From NCBI RefSeq assembly GCF_007860135.1, contig NZ_SJPV01000012.1:124001-188000 (forward strand): 64,000 nt of DNA, written 5' to 3'. Shown here one piece after another: positions 26,780 through 35,737 of this stretch. A program made the translations under genes and the position numbers. This stretch comes from Novipirellula artificiosorum. Lineage in GTDB: Bacteria; Planctomycetota; Planctomycetia; Pirellulales; Pirellulaceae. The first letter of the stretch is position 1. Every line of letters starts with the position of its first letter. A model generated the notes under the pieces. It did no database searches. It was not told where the DNA came from and saw only the letters and a list, made by a program, of their open reading frames with translations.

Positions 26780-28324
26780 CTACTGTCGCGGCGCGAATTG
26801 ATCGGTCCGGAACGGGTAAGCCGGAAGTCCAGCATCATTGACCAAGTTCACTCGCGGTTTTCCTGCAAAGGCATAGCGGACGAAACGAGGCTTTGTCAGT
26901 TCCGGTGAACTTAGTATGACAGTCTGGCCGCTCAGAACAGCCTCGGCTTTCACCCATTTGGCGGAATCATCCGCAAGCCAGAATCCGGTCGGTGCATTGC
27001 CATTCGTGGTGGTTAGCCCGTCGGCATGGTCGAAGTGAACGACCACATGATCTCCTGTGACATCGACCCTTTTCATCACCGGCCCGTGCGCCTTGAGATC
27101 TAGCCCCAGCGTGTCGCGAGCTGCCAGAAGAGCAAGCCGCTTTCCGATAGGGAGTTTGTCTTTAGGATGAATATTCTTGACATCGCCCAGATCGATTGTG
27201 TTGGCGACACCTGTGTGCGCAAGCTCCAATGCCTGTAACTGAGACTCACGCATCCAAGCCCAGGAATGAGTCTCGGGATGTTCCGCACCCAATCGCGGTC
27301 CTGTCTCCAACGCTTTGTAAAAGCCTGGCAGCATCACGACAAGAAAGTGCATTTCGTCATTGTTCCACTCTTTGCGATTTCGCAGCACCCACTTTTTGAG
27401 CGTGTCTCCATATTTCAACATACCAGAGTGACGGCTGTACCACGGCTCTTTTACCATGCCAAACATGGACTGAGTGTTCCGTTCGCCCTGATACCAGACC
27501 AAACCACGGCAGGCATAGGGAGCAAGCGGATGCATCATCGCATTATAGAGAAGATTCGATTGCCGACGCAGAAAGATATCGTCTTGCCCGCTCCACGGTC
27601 TTGGGCCGTCCAAGATCGAGGCGATGCGTTGACGGGTGGCTGTGTCGGCATCGAACTCGGTCATCATCGTTTTGAAATGTGGCACCGTTTGCGTCATATC
27701 ACGTGGCATCCACGCTTCGATTGATGAGCTGCCCCAGCAGGTGAGGACAATACCGATGGGTACTTTTGCGAACTTCTCAAGCTCGTGAGCAAATGCGAAA
27801 GCCACGGCGCTGTTAGGGGGTTGCTCTGCCCATTCGCCATCACAAGCTTCCTGCTGATCGAAAGCGACCGTGCGATGAACCGTAAAACTGCGGATGTTTT
27901 CTGCGGTTGGCACCAATGCGTCGATTTCGGGTACCGCAGCGTATCCCATATGCATGTTTGACTGCCCCGAACAGATCCAGACTTCGCCAACGACGACGTC
28001 GCCGATTTCCAATCGTTCGTTTCCAACAGAAGAAGTAACTTTGATGATCCGAGGCTTGGAAGTAGAGGGCATTGGATCGAGTTCTATCGTCCAACGCTTG
28101 GAGGTATTTGTGATTGCCGATTTTTTCTGCCCGGCAAACTCGACCGTGATGGTCGCTCCCGACTCGGCCTTGCCCCAGACTGGCACCGGCATGTCACGCT
28201 GCAATACCGCATGGTCTCTAAACAGAGAACCCACCGTTAGTTCCGCTCTTGCAGCATTGGGAATCAAGCCTTCAACGGCAAGCAATAGAGTGGCTGCGGT
28301 AACTAGCAAACAACGATTCTTCAT
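26780..28324 (-). CDS. sialate O-acetylesterase-like SGNH hydrolase
   Basis: A 514-residue secreted carbohydrate esterase of the SASA/DUF303 (sialate O-acetylesterase-like) group. The beta-rich N-terminus has LFRDHAVLQRDMPVPVWG. The nucleophile block is VWICSGQSNMHMGY (Ser in GQSNM), followed by CWGSSSIEAWMP and GLVWYQGERNT, all hallmarks of the family. Planctomycete and Bacteroidetes homologues remove O-acetyl groups from plant or algal glycans, so here it probably deacetylates the polysaccharide before sulfatases and glycosidases act. ATG 28324 fits the signal peptide better than 28345. Proposed first gene of the sulfatase operon. Confidence 0.9.
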   Translation of the reverse strand: MKNRCLLVTAATLLLAVEGLIPNAARAELTVGSLFRDHAVLQRDMPVPVWGKAESGATITVEFAGQKKSAITNTSKRWTIELDPMPSTSKPRIIKVTSSVGNERLEIGDVVVGEVWICSGQSNMHMGYAAVPEIDALVPTAENIRSFTVHRTVAFDQQEACDGEWAEQPPNSAVAFAFAHELEKFAKVPIGIVLTCWGSSSIEAWMPRDMTQTVPHFKTMMTEFDADTATRQRIASILDGPRPWSGQDDIFLRRQSNLLYNAMMHPLAPYACRGLVWYQGERNTQSMFGMVKEPWYSRHSGMLKYGDTLKKWVLRNRKEWNNDEMHFLVVMLPGFYKALETGPRLGAEHPETHSWAWMRESQLQALELAHTGVANTIDLGDVKNIHPKDKLPIGKRLALLAARDTLGLDLKAHGPVMKRVDVTGDHVVVHFDHADGLTTTNGNAPTGFWLADDSAKWVKAEAVLSGQTVILSSPELTKPRFVRYAFAGKPRVNLVNDAGLPAYPFRTDQFAPRQ

Positions 28325-28371
28325 GCCAATTTTCCTGCTATTCATGGACGTTTCCTTCGTGACTTTTTACG

Positions 28372-28514
28372 AACTGGACAGCACCACTTTGTGGGCGATT
28401 TGCCGTCATTTGCTGAATCAATCTCGGACGGAGCGGCAAGACGCTACCCGCTGGTATTTCATGGTCCTAACCGGCGGCTAGCGCCTTGCCGCTCATAAAG
28501 GGGGCTGTCCACTT
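28372..28514. mobile_element. MITE-like element, TGGACAGC ends, GGCGGCTAGCGCC core
   Basis: A 143-bp non-coding element. The ends AACTGGACAGCACCACTT and its imperfect inverse AAGGGGGCTGTCCACTT match those of the elements at 32130 and 38169. Its core holds the GAGCGGCAAG/CTTGCCGCTC hairpin shared with the 38169 copy. It is near 80% identical to that copy by eye and has diverged most at its ends. Confidence 0.75.
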
Positions 28515-28592
28515 AGGTTCCGTTTGGTAGTTTCCACTTCTCTTTTTGCACAGCCGGTCGGTTCACAATCTGTCGTAACAATCGAACTAACA

Positions 28593-28721
28593 ACCTATCC
28601 GAAAAGGGGTCTGACCCTTTGTCGACCGACGTTTTGATTGCTCAAAAACTCGTTGTTTTCCAATGGAATCGCTACCGATACGCTCAGACCAAGAGAGGGT
28701 CAGACCCCTTTTCGGATAGGT
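28593..28721. mobile_element. 129-bp element with perfect 26-bp terminal inverted repeats
   Basis: Bases 28593-28618 and 28696-28721 are exact reverse complements, beginning ACCTATCCGAAAAGGGGTC. The GGGGTCTGACCC motif is a known REP-type sequence often mobilised by IS200-like (Y1/RAYT) transposases; no such gene is in the window. It ends two bases before the GH116 stop codon, so it probably also acts as a transcript terminator for that gene. Confidence 0.8.
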
Positions 28722-28722
28722 G

Positions 28723-31700
28723 CTAACCATAACGCACCCGCACTTCCTGACCCGCTTTCAGGTTAAGACCTTTCGGGAAACGAACAACGTAACGGCCTGC
28801 CTGAAGTTGGAACTCCGCCGGAATCTCCTTCCCATCAACGACTACGAGCGCACGATCCGCCACCGTACTGGCGACTTGATCGATGGCAAGTTCGTTCAAC
28901 ACAAGCTCTCCATCGTGCAACTCAATCGACGCGGATTGTTGGTCGCCCGTCACTTTCTGGGCGAAGCTGCCCCAGCCCTCGGCCGCGGTGAACGCGGCCT
29001 TAAAGTTGTCCGGCGATATGCGTGGGGCAAACCCGATGCGTCCTTTCGGCCCGTGGTACTCGAACCCGCAAGCGGCTAGGAAGACACCATAGCTGGCCAT
29101 GGAGCGAGCATAGTGATCGCCGCATTCGATCTCGTTGTAAGGATTCCGCTTGTCCGCACCGTAACGCTCATGCACCGCCTTCGCGATGGCCAATCCCTTT
29201 TCGACCAGCGCGTCGCCGGGTTCTCCTTCGTAGACCATGTGGGCTGCAACCTGATACTCGAAGCCGTTCATGCATTCGTTGAAATAGCCGCCCGGGCCGG
29301 TATACACCGGTGGGTTCTCTTTAGTCCGCAGGTCATCTCCAGGAACGGCCTCGGTCGCACCGCCTTTCGGCCACGTGCACATCAGCAAACCGGCTTCTCC
29401 GGGCATTGCATACCAGCGGAACGCCTTTTCGATCTCGATGTGATCCAGGGAATATTGGCCAGCGTCGGGGGCGAAATTGTACTTCCACAGGCTGTTGAGC
29501 GCTGAAACCGTTTCTTGCTGCGGAATCACGCGGCCCAGGCCCACTTGGTGCATCCAGGCCTGCCCAAGCACTTGGTCAATGTGACAACCCTTGTTCGAAT
29601 TGAGGGCACGTTTGGCCGGGTCGGGTTTGTGAATGAAGTACTCACCGTCGAACACTTCCGCGACGATATTCTTAGTACCCCGATCGATGATCGTGCGGCA
29701 CTGCCTGGCGAAGTCTGTGTCGCCCATCTCGACCGCCATCGCTTCGCCCGCCGCCAGAGCCCCGAGGTACATTCCACTTAACCAACCCATCGGTCCGTAC
29801 CAGGAGGCATCGAGTGTGTGCTGCTGTTTACCTTCGAGCAGCCCGTTACCGTCGCCGTCTTCACGAATCAAAAACTCCGTTGCTTGTTTGACATTCGGCC
29901 AGATCCGTTTCAGGAATTCACTGTCGGCCGACATCTGATGTTCGCGGTAAGCCCGCAGGATCGAACCAGCCTGGCCGTCGATGGCTGGAGTGGCATGGAC
30001 TTCGCCACGATGCCCAATGATGCCGGAATCGGGATGAAAGCCGATGCCAGTTTTGAAGTCCACTCTCTCGCGAAAGGCTCGCTCAAGCTCGGGGAACACC
30101 CTGCCCAGCGATTGCGCATAGTGCCACACGTGCGTGCAGGTGCCGGGGCAACAATCCACACCCTCCCACGCATAAGGCCGGCCGTTGTCGAACCAATGAA
30201 ACGTTTGGCTTGCGATGCAATCGATCGCAATGAAACTGCGATCGAGCAACCAGTAGGGCAGTGTACTGTCATACCAAGTCCTGTTCCACGTACGCGTGCC
30301 ACCAAGCAGTCGCTGTTTGTTCTCGCCAACGTAACCGGCAACTTCGCCAGCCGATCCGAACCAAGGCGCATAGTGCCTGTGCAATTTGGCAAAATCCTGA
30401 ATGCCGAGCATCTGGCTACGACCTTCGCCCTTCTCGTTATAGTCGGGGAAATACCAGGTGACGGCAAAGTCCACGGTTCTCGATTCCCCCGGCGCCAACC
30501 GGAATGCAGCAAACAACCCGCCGACGAGCAACTCTCCAAGCGGTTTGACGGCATCTTCTCTGTGCGCGAGGGGTTTCGCCTGCTTAAAGAGTTCAGACGG
30601 GCTCTCCGGATCGGTCAGCGACGGAGCGGCCGAAACCGTCAGCCCCTCTGCCGCTGCGTCATCTAGCAACGTCAGCGTGGTGGATCCGTACCCGTGTTTG
30701 TCTTCGATCCTGCCGTCGGCACGCGTTCCATCGGTGAAGACGATCTGGTCCACGGTAATGTGAGCCCAGCCACCGGTGACCTCATCGACGATATGGATGC
30801 GGGCCTTCTTGCCTTGGTAGGCCGTCATGTCGATTGACACCGGATTCAGCGTACTGCTGTTCTTGCCGGCGACGCGGGCGACCTCTTTGCCGTCAACCAT
30901 CACCACCACGTACACGCCCTTTCGACTGCCGCCACCCACCGTCATGTAGATCGAGTTTCGCTCGACGGTGAACTCTGGGCTGACCAACGTACCGGTGCAG
31001 GAGTCCGCGGCGATGTGATCGCCACCAAGACGTGTGTTGTACGAATTCGCGATGTGCTGGCCCGTGTGGCCCGTGATTTTCTGCTCGACCGACCGCGATT
31101 TGACCGGGAATGGACCACCCGCGAAGGCAGCACCCTCGACGACCCAATCGCCCCAATCTTCGGCCTCGAAATCGGCGAAGAGAATGTCTTCTCGTGGGGA
31201 GGATGCCGTTGCAAAGGGCTCCACCGTGCTAAGCATACTGACCCGGCCGCCGCCTTCGATAATCCGGTTCCTGCGCTGGCCGAGAGCGGAATCCGTCAAA
31301 TAGGGGCAGGTCGCGTTCTGCATCCAGCTGCCGAGGTCGACATCCACGTCAGCGTCTGACGTATTCGTAACGGTGTAGCTCATCACCGTCGCCGGCAGAG
31401 CAGAGTCTTTCGCATTGAGGGGAATAAAAGGACTGAACGCCTCAAGCGTGATCTCAAGGGGAAATCCCTTCTCGGCATAGGTCACTTTGCCAATCGGATA
31501 CTCCCCCCGAAACGTCACGTCGGGGAAGCCTTGTCGATCGAGCGTTCTCGTCGTTGTCTTGTCGGACTTCGTAGCGCGGATCAGGAATCCCTGCGCCACG
31601 TCGGCGCCGTTTCGTTCGGTGTACGCTTCACCGGCTGGGACTGGTTGGGCGTAGTGTCCACCGAGTGTAAATGCCGAAATGCGTTTGCCGTGATCGCGTT

Positions 31701-32079
31701 CGCGTGTGTAGTTGCACTTGAAGATATCCCACAACCACAGCCGGCCATCACCGGCCAGGTAAAGCTGCCCGCAGCCAATGCCACCAACAGGCATCCCAAC
31801 ATACTTGAGCTGTTCACCCGAGAACACTTCGGGTTCGCCACGCTTGGTCAGCGAGGCGATCCACTCGGGCGTCAGCTTTTTATCGGCAGGGATCAGATGA
31901 CCCGCGACATCTTCGGCCGTAAACGGACCAGCCATCACCTGCGCACCGATCGGAAGGGCAGAAGCGGTAGCCGTTGCACCTAAAACCTGTAGAACATCTC
32001 GGCGACTGATTTGCGGCGCGCAATCGCAGGAAGAGGAACAACACGAGGAAGTTTTGTTTTCTGAGTGAATTGAAGTCAT
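28723..32079 (-). CDS. GH116 family enzyme, second copy, Tat-exported
   Basis: An 1118-residue paralogue of the GH116 gene at 15850-19056. The leader is Cys-rich (SSCCSSSCDCAPQ in essence) before a twin-arginine signal SRRDVLQVLGATATASAL. It has KYVGMPVGGIGCGQLYLAGD, an inserted beta-sandwich at about residues 310-465 (FADFEAEDWGDWVVEGAAF to GGWAHITVDQIVF), the catalytic WEGVDCCPGTCTHVWHYA with the likely nucleophile Glu, and NEIECGDHYARSMASYGV. ATG 32079 has AGGA upstream; the open frame to 32121 is not needed. The preceding PhoD gene is separated by a MITE-like element, so this gene may have its own promoter. Confidence 0.9.
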   Translation of the reverse strand: MTSIHSENKTSSCCSSSCDCAPQISRRDVLQVLGATATASALPIGAQVMAGPFTAEDVAGHLIPADKKLTPEWIASLTKRGEPEVFSGEQLKYVGMPVGGIGCGQLYLAGDGRLWLWDIFKCNYTRERDHGKRISAFTLGGHYAQPVPAGEAYTERNGADVAQGFLIRATKSDKTTTRTLDRQGFPDVTFRGEYPIGKVTYAEKGFPLEITLEAFSPFIPLNAKDSALPATVMSYTVTNTSDADVDVDLGSWMQNATCPYLTDSALGQRRNRIIEGGGRVSMLSTVEPFATASSPREDILFADFEAEDWGDWVVEGAAFAGGPFPVKSRSVEQKITGHTGQHIANSYNTRLGGDHIAADSCTGTLVSPEFTVERNSIYMTVGGGSRKGVYVVVMVDGKEVARVAGKNSSTLNPVSIDMTAYQGKKARIHIVDEVTGGWAHITVDQIVFTDGTRADGRIEDKHGYGSTTLTLLDDAAAEGLTVSAAPSLTDPESPSELFKQAKPLAHREDAVKPLGELLVGGLFAAFRLAPGESRTVDFAVTWYFPDYNEKGEGRSQMLGIQDFAKLHRHYAPWFGSAGEVAGYVGENKQRLLGGTRTWNRTWYDSTLPYWLLDRSFIAIDCIASQTFHWFDNGRPYAWEGVDCCPGTCTHVWHYAQSLGRVFPELERAFRERVDFKTGIGFHPDSGIIGHRGEVHATPAIDGQAGSILRAYREHQMSADSEFLKRIWPNVKQATEFLIREDGDGNGLLEGKQQHTLDASWYGPMGWLSGMYLGALAAGEAMAVEMGDTDFARQCRTIIDRGTKNIVAEVFDGEYFIHKPDPAKRALNSNKGCHIDQVLGQAWMHQVGLGRVIPQQETVSALNSLWKYNFAPDAGQYSLDHIEIEKAFRWYAMPGEAGLLMCTWPKGGATEAVPGDDLRTKENPPVYTGPGGYFNECMNGFEYQVAAHMVYEGEPGDALVEKGLAIAKAVHERYGADKRNPYNEIECGDHYARSMASYGVFLAACGFEYHGPKGRIGFAPRISPDNFKAAFTAAEGWGSFAQKVTGDQQSASIELHDGELVLNELAIDQVASTVADRALVVVDGKEIPAEFQLQAGRYVVRFPKGLNLKAGQEVRVRYG

Positions 32080-32129
32080 TTCGTTTTTCCTGTTCTTTCG
32101 ATTGTCGCAGCGAACGGCCAATGAGCTCT

Positions 32130-32267
32130 TAGCTGGACAGCGCCACTGTCATCTTCATACAAGCACGAAGCGCAAGCAGCGTGAATCACTTACGTCAATA
32201 CTCACTCGCTTGCGTTTCGTGCTTGTCTTTGCAACGTTTCCACTCCAAAATTGGCGCTGTCCAGCTA
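32130..32267. mobile_element. MITE-like element with perfect 16-bp ends TAGCTGGACAGCGCCA
   Basis: Bases 32130-32145 and 32252-32267 are exact inverted copies. The core is a different hairpin from its relatives, ACAAGCACGAAGCGCAAGC paired with GCTTGCGTTTCGTGCTTGT. The right end supplies the TAG stop of the PhoD-like gene. Confidence 0.82.
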
Positions 32268-33767
32268 GAGTCCCGGAGGAGTCAACTGACTGTGTTTTAA
32301 GATCAGCTTGTGAATCTCGGTACCATTCTCTTTGATCAGCCGGAAAGTCACTTCCGGGTCGGGCAGTTCGGCATCAATGGAGAACTCACCAAAGGCGTAC
32401 TGACCGGATATGCCGTAAAACTGTGTATCCCACTTTTCGCTCGTCACCGAGGGACCAGATCGACCTCCCAGACTGCCGGCCTCAAACTCGTAGAAGGAAA
32501 AGCCGGAGGGTCGTGGAATGCGAAATCCGCGGGCACCGTGCCGGTCGCCAGAGATGAGCAGGACGCCGCCGATCCGATTCTTCTCGATCAGGCGGAAGAT
32601 GCGCTCCCTCCCCTCTGGGTCCCAGACGCCCCAGGAGTCTTTTCCTTTCGACACATAGTCACTCCACATCGAACCACAAGAGAGAATGATGAACGGCCCC
32701 TTGCAGTCAAGCAGTTGCTCTTCAAGCCACTTCATCTGTTCATCGCCCAGAAAAGATCCCTTCTCGTTTTTGCGAAAGTACCGATTATCGACCATGACCA
32801 CGTCGCAAGGTCCCACCCGTGCACGCAGAAAAACCCCGCGACGCTCGTCATTGAATCCATAGGACGGATTGTTCCAGGCCTGCTTAAATACATCGCATAC
32901 GCCTGCTTTGTCTTGTTCGGTATAACCTTTTGGAACGCCCGCCTTGTCGTTACTGAAATAGTCGTGATCGTCCCACGTCGCGTAAACGGGAACGGTCGCT
33001 GCCAGATTCTGCCAGGCCGGTGTCAGATCCCGCATCAAGTAGTCCATGCGGTGCAATCCCAAATGGTTCCATCTATCCTGCACCGCAATATCCCCAAGCA
33101 GCAGTATGGCCGACGGTTTTCGGCTACGAATCAAATCCGCCTGCTTCAGATTCCCTATCCCCCATCGGTGAAAACAGCTTCCGAATGCGATGCGGACTTT
33201 GCCCGAAGTCGTTGCGGCAGGCGCCGTCACCAATGCTGTAGGTGCAGGAAGGGAGACCGGCTTGCCGTCCACCAGAACCCGGTAGGGATAGCGTGTGCCA
33301 GAGCTCAGGTCTGTGACCGTGACGACTGCCGTCAGATCCGATTCGACCGTGCTGTTGACGGGCCCATAGGACCGATTTTCACCGTCCACCGACACCTGTA
33401 CCTCCACCTTTGCAGGCTTCAGGGTACGGATCCAGACGTTGGATCCCGTTTCGGTGACCGATCCCAACAAGGGGCCGCCCAAATGTGTCATTTCCGCCTG
33501 CCGACAGAGCGTCTGGAATTCCGGCTGTTCGGCTAGCCCCGCGAAGGTACGGTCTTTGGATGCGCTCAAATAGGCATAGGCAAATTTAAGTAGGTTTTGC
33601 TTAACAGCGGGCTGTTCGCCCCACAGGTTAAGAATTCGGAGACTTGCTTCCAAATCCCCGGTCTTGAGCTGCTGATGCAGCGAATTCTCTTCCCCAAGTA
33701 CGCCCGAAGGATTCAGCGAGAATATTCCAGCAAGCAGAAGTATGGCCGCAACCATGCCCTTTTTCAT
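32265..33767 (-). CDS. PhoD-like metallophosphatase/phosphodiesterase
   Basis: A 500-residue secreted protein of the PhoD-like phosphatase family. After the signal peptide and about 80 helical residues, a fibronectin-like beta domain (GSNVWIRTLKPAKVEVQVS) leads into the metallophosphatase core: RIAFGSCFHRWG, ILLLGDIAVQDRWN, TWDDHDYFSNDKAG, MVDNRYFRKNE and LISGDRHGARGF. These supply the expected metal ligands. ATG 33767 follows AGGAG by six bases. The stop codon lies in the terminal repeat of a MITE-like element, so the original C-terminus (SQLTPPGL now) may have been altered. In this locus it could remove phosphate or phosphodiester groups from glycans, or scavenge phosphate. Confidence 0.88.
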   Translation of the reverse strand: MKKGMVAAILLLAGIFSLNPSGVLGEENSLHQQLKTGDLEASLRILNLWGEQPAVKQNLLKFAYAYLSASKDRTFAGLAEQPEFQTLCRQAEMTHLGGPLLGSVTETGSNVWIRTLKPAKVEVQVSVDGENRSYGPVNSTVESDLTAVVTVTDLSSGTRYPYRVLVDGKPVSLPAPTALVTAPAATTSGKVRIAFGSCFHRWGIGNLKQADLIRSRKPSAILLLGDIAVQDRWNHLGLHRMDYLMRDLTPAWQNLAATVPVYATWDDHDYFSNDKAGVPKGYTEQDKAGVCDVFKQAWNNPSYGFNDERRGVFLRARVGPCDVVMVDNRYFRKNEKGSFLGDEQMKWLEEQLLDCKGPFIILSCGSMWSDYVSKGKDSWGVWDPEGRERIFRLIEKNRIGGVLLISGDRHGARGFRIPRPSGFSFYEFEAGSLGGRSGPSVTSEKWDTQFYGISGQYAFGEFSIDAELPDPEVTFRLIKENGTEIHKLILKHSQLTPPGL

Positions 33768-33806
33768 CACGAGCTCCTACCTTGTTCTCTTTGCTTTTTG
33801 AATGAA

Positions 33807-35672
33807 TCAGCTGTCGCCCTGGGGACGAATCCACATACACTGTCCGCCGCCAACAGCCATCTTGGCCGAAACCACGTCGCCGCGTTTTACGGTCGCGGGG
33901 GTGATTTCATAGGCCTCCGGATTCTCGACCCCGTGTGCATTCGGTGCATCCTGATAGAGAGTAGCCTCGTAGGTCTTGCCCGGCTCAAGGAAGTCAAGCC
34001 GTACCTCGAGCGTACGCTCGGTTTGGTCGCTGACCGAACCGACAAACCAAACATCGCCGCTACGACGGGCGACCGTGATGTAGTTTCCGATCTTCGAATT
34101 GAGGACGCGGGTCTCATCCCACGTCGCGGGCATGACCTTCAGCAATTCGAATAGGTCAGCCTTCTTCAGATACTCTTCCGGAGCATCGGGAAGCGTGACG
34201 AGCCCGGTATAGATCACCAAGGTGCGGGCGACCTCGCTGACCACCGTTGAGACATAGCTGTTCTTCTTTCTCGGCCCCTTCTCTCGCTCACCCGCATTGA
34301 TGCTTTTGATCCCGAAATTGCCGTTGGCCATATCGAGCGGGCCAACCAACGCACTGACCATCGCCATCTGGAGAAACGTCTCGGGCGTAAAGGCACTTCG
34401 GCTGTCTTGCTGTGCATGGCAGTATTCGCGGGTGATCAGATTGGGCATCGTCCGCTCCACACCCGTCATGGGCACCGGGCCGTCGTGAAAGTTGATGAGA
34501 AGCTTGTTTTCTGCGGACGCATTGATGGCATCCCGAGTGAAACCGGCACGGTTGCCCATGAAGCCATATTTCATCCCTGCGGCGCCCAGACCGGCGTAAT
34601 GGTTGAAGAGTGTCGGATCACCAAAGTCGCCCTTCTTACGATCGTAGTAGAGCATGATCCTGACGCCCTTTTCCTTGGCGTAGGCCGTCACCTTGGCAAT
34701 GTCGACTTCCGGAGCAACCGTCATCTTTCCACTGCCCGCTGTCTTGAACCAATGGTCGTCAACGGTGAAGTATTCGAGCCCCTGTTCGGCGCAGAAATCG
34801 ATCAGACGAAGGTAGCTGCGGGTATCAATGCCATAGACAAACTCGCCGTTGTTGTAGCCGTGAATCCTCCAGTCCCAGAGCCCTTTGCCTGGCTTGATCC
34901 AATCGGTATCTGCCAGTTCGCAAGGTGCAGCCAGATTCAATGCGACGGTGTTCACCGTCAAATCCCCGGCCGTTTCGCCAATCAAAACGACCCGCCACGG
35001 GGTGAGCTGCGCTGCGCCGATCGAAACCGCGGAATGGGTCGCCACGAGCCCTTTCGTGGCCGCAGCAAAGCGAATTTGCATACTCTCGAACCCGGCTGCG
35101 GAATAGAGATCGGACTCAAGCAGCGCGACGTGCAAGCCATCCGTGCGCTCGGTTACCAAGGGAACCGAGATATTCTTTGCTCTCGTGACGTTGGCAATCG
35201 GTGCGCCGCGTTGCCCAGCATAGTGTGCCGCTCCATTGAGCACCTTGTACTCGCTGGTATACGTCATGTCTTTACCCGCGGACGCTTCCGACAAGACAAA
35301 ACGAAACCCGATTCCCGTGTCGAATGCGCGGCAAAGCAACTTCACCGGCGTGCCGCCCGCCGTCAGCGAAAGCGTCAGCTCGCGATAGTGGTCGCGGATG
35401 GAGCTGAATTGGCCATACACGGGCGTCCAGCTCGAATCGTTGTCGCGGATGGATTGCCCGACCCATACCATTTCCGCACCCGCAAAGATTTCCATCTTCG
35501 AGGAGCCGACAACCGGATTGCCCCTCTTAGAGATGGAATAGATCAATTCCCCGTTTTCCACCGCGAACGATGCCGCAACTTGCCCGTCCGGGGACTGAAG
35601 GGTTACGGGGGCCGCATACAAATTCGTCGCAGCAATGGCGCCTGCAACAACCGCTACCAAGTACTTCTGCAT
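33807..35672 (-). CDS. GH97 family alpha-glycosidase-like enzyme
   Basis: A 621-residue secreted GH97 protein. The N-terminal beta-sandwich begins VTLQSPDGQVAASFAVENG; the barrel includes YFTVDDHWFKTAGSG, VRIMLYYDRKKGDF and NFHDGPVPMTGVERTMPNLI, then TREYCHAQQD; a C-terminal beta domain follows. GH97 enzymes are alpha-glucosidases (inverting, SusB type) or alpha-galactosidases and others (retaining). The strand that bears the retaining nucleophile Asp reads MKYGFMGNRAGF, so that Asp is absent, and the SusB-type Glu position reads Asp in NFHDG. The mechanism is therefore uncertain. ATG 35672 has GGAGG eight bases upstream, strongly favouring it over 35687. Confidence 0.88.
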   Translation of the reverse strand: MQKYLVAVVAGAIAATNLYAAPVTLQSPDGQVAASFAVENGELIYSISKRGNPVVGSSKMEIFAGAEMVWVGQSIRDNDSSWTPVYGQFSSIRDHYRELTLSLTAGGTPVKLLCRAFDTGIGFRFVLSEASAGKDMTYTSEYKVLNGAAHYAGQRGAPIANVTRAKNISVPLVTERTDGLHVALLESDLYSAAGFESMQIRFAAATKGLVATHSAVSIGAAQLTPWRVVLIGETAGDLTVNTVALNLAAPCELADTDWIKPGKGLWDWRIHGYNNGEFVYGIDTRSYLRLIDFCAEQGLEYFTVDDHWFKTAGSGKMTVAPEVDIAKVTAYAKEKGVRIMLYYDRKKGDFGDPTLFNHYAGLGAAGMKYGFMGNRAGFTRDAINASAENKLLINFHDGPVPMTGVERTMPNLITREYCHAQQDSRSAFTPETFLQMAMVSALVGPLDMANGNFGIKSINAGEREKGPRKKNSYVSTVVSEVARTLVIYTGLVTLPDAPEEYLKKADLFELLKVMPATWDETRVLNSKIGNYITVARRSGDVWFVGSVSDQTERTLEVRLDFLEPGKTYEATLYQDAPNAHGVENPEAYEITPATVKRGDVVSAKMAVGGGQCMWIRPQGDS

Positions 35673-35737
35673 CGACTCTTCCTCCACACGCTCAAACCGC
35701 TGATCGCGGCACAGGTTCTCAAGACGTCACGTTTTCT

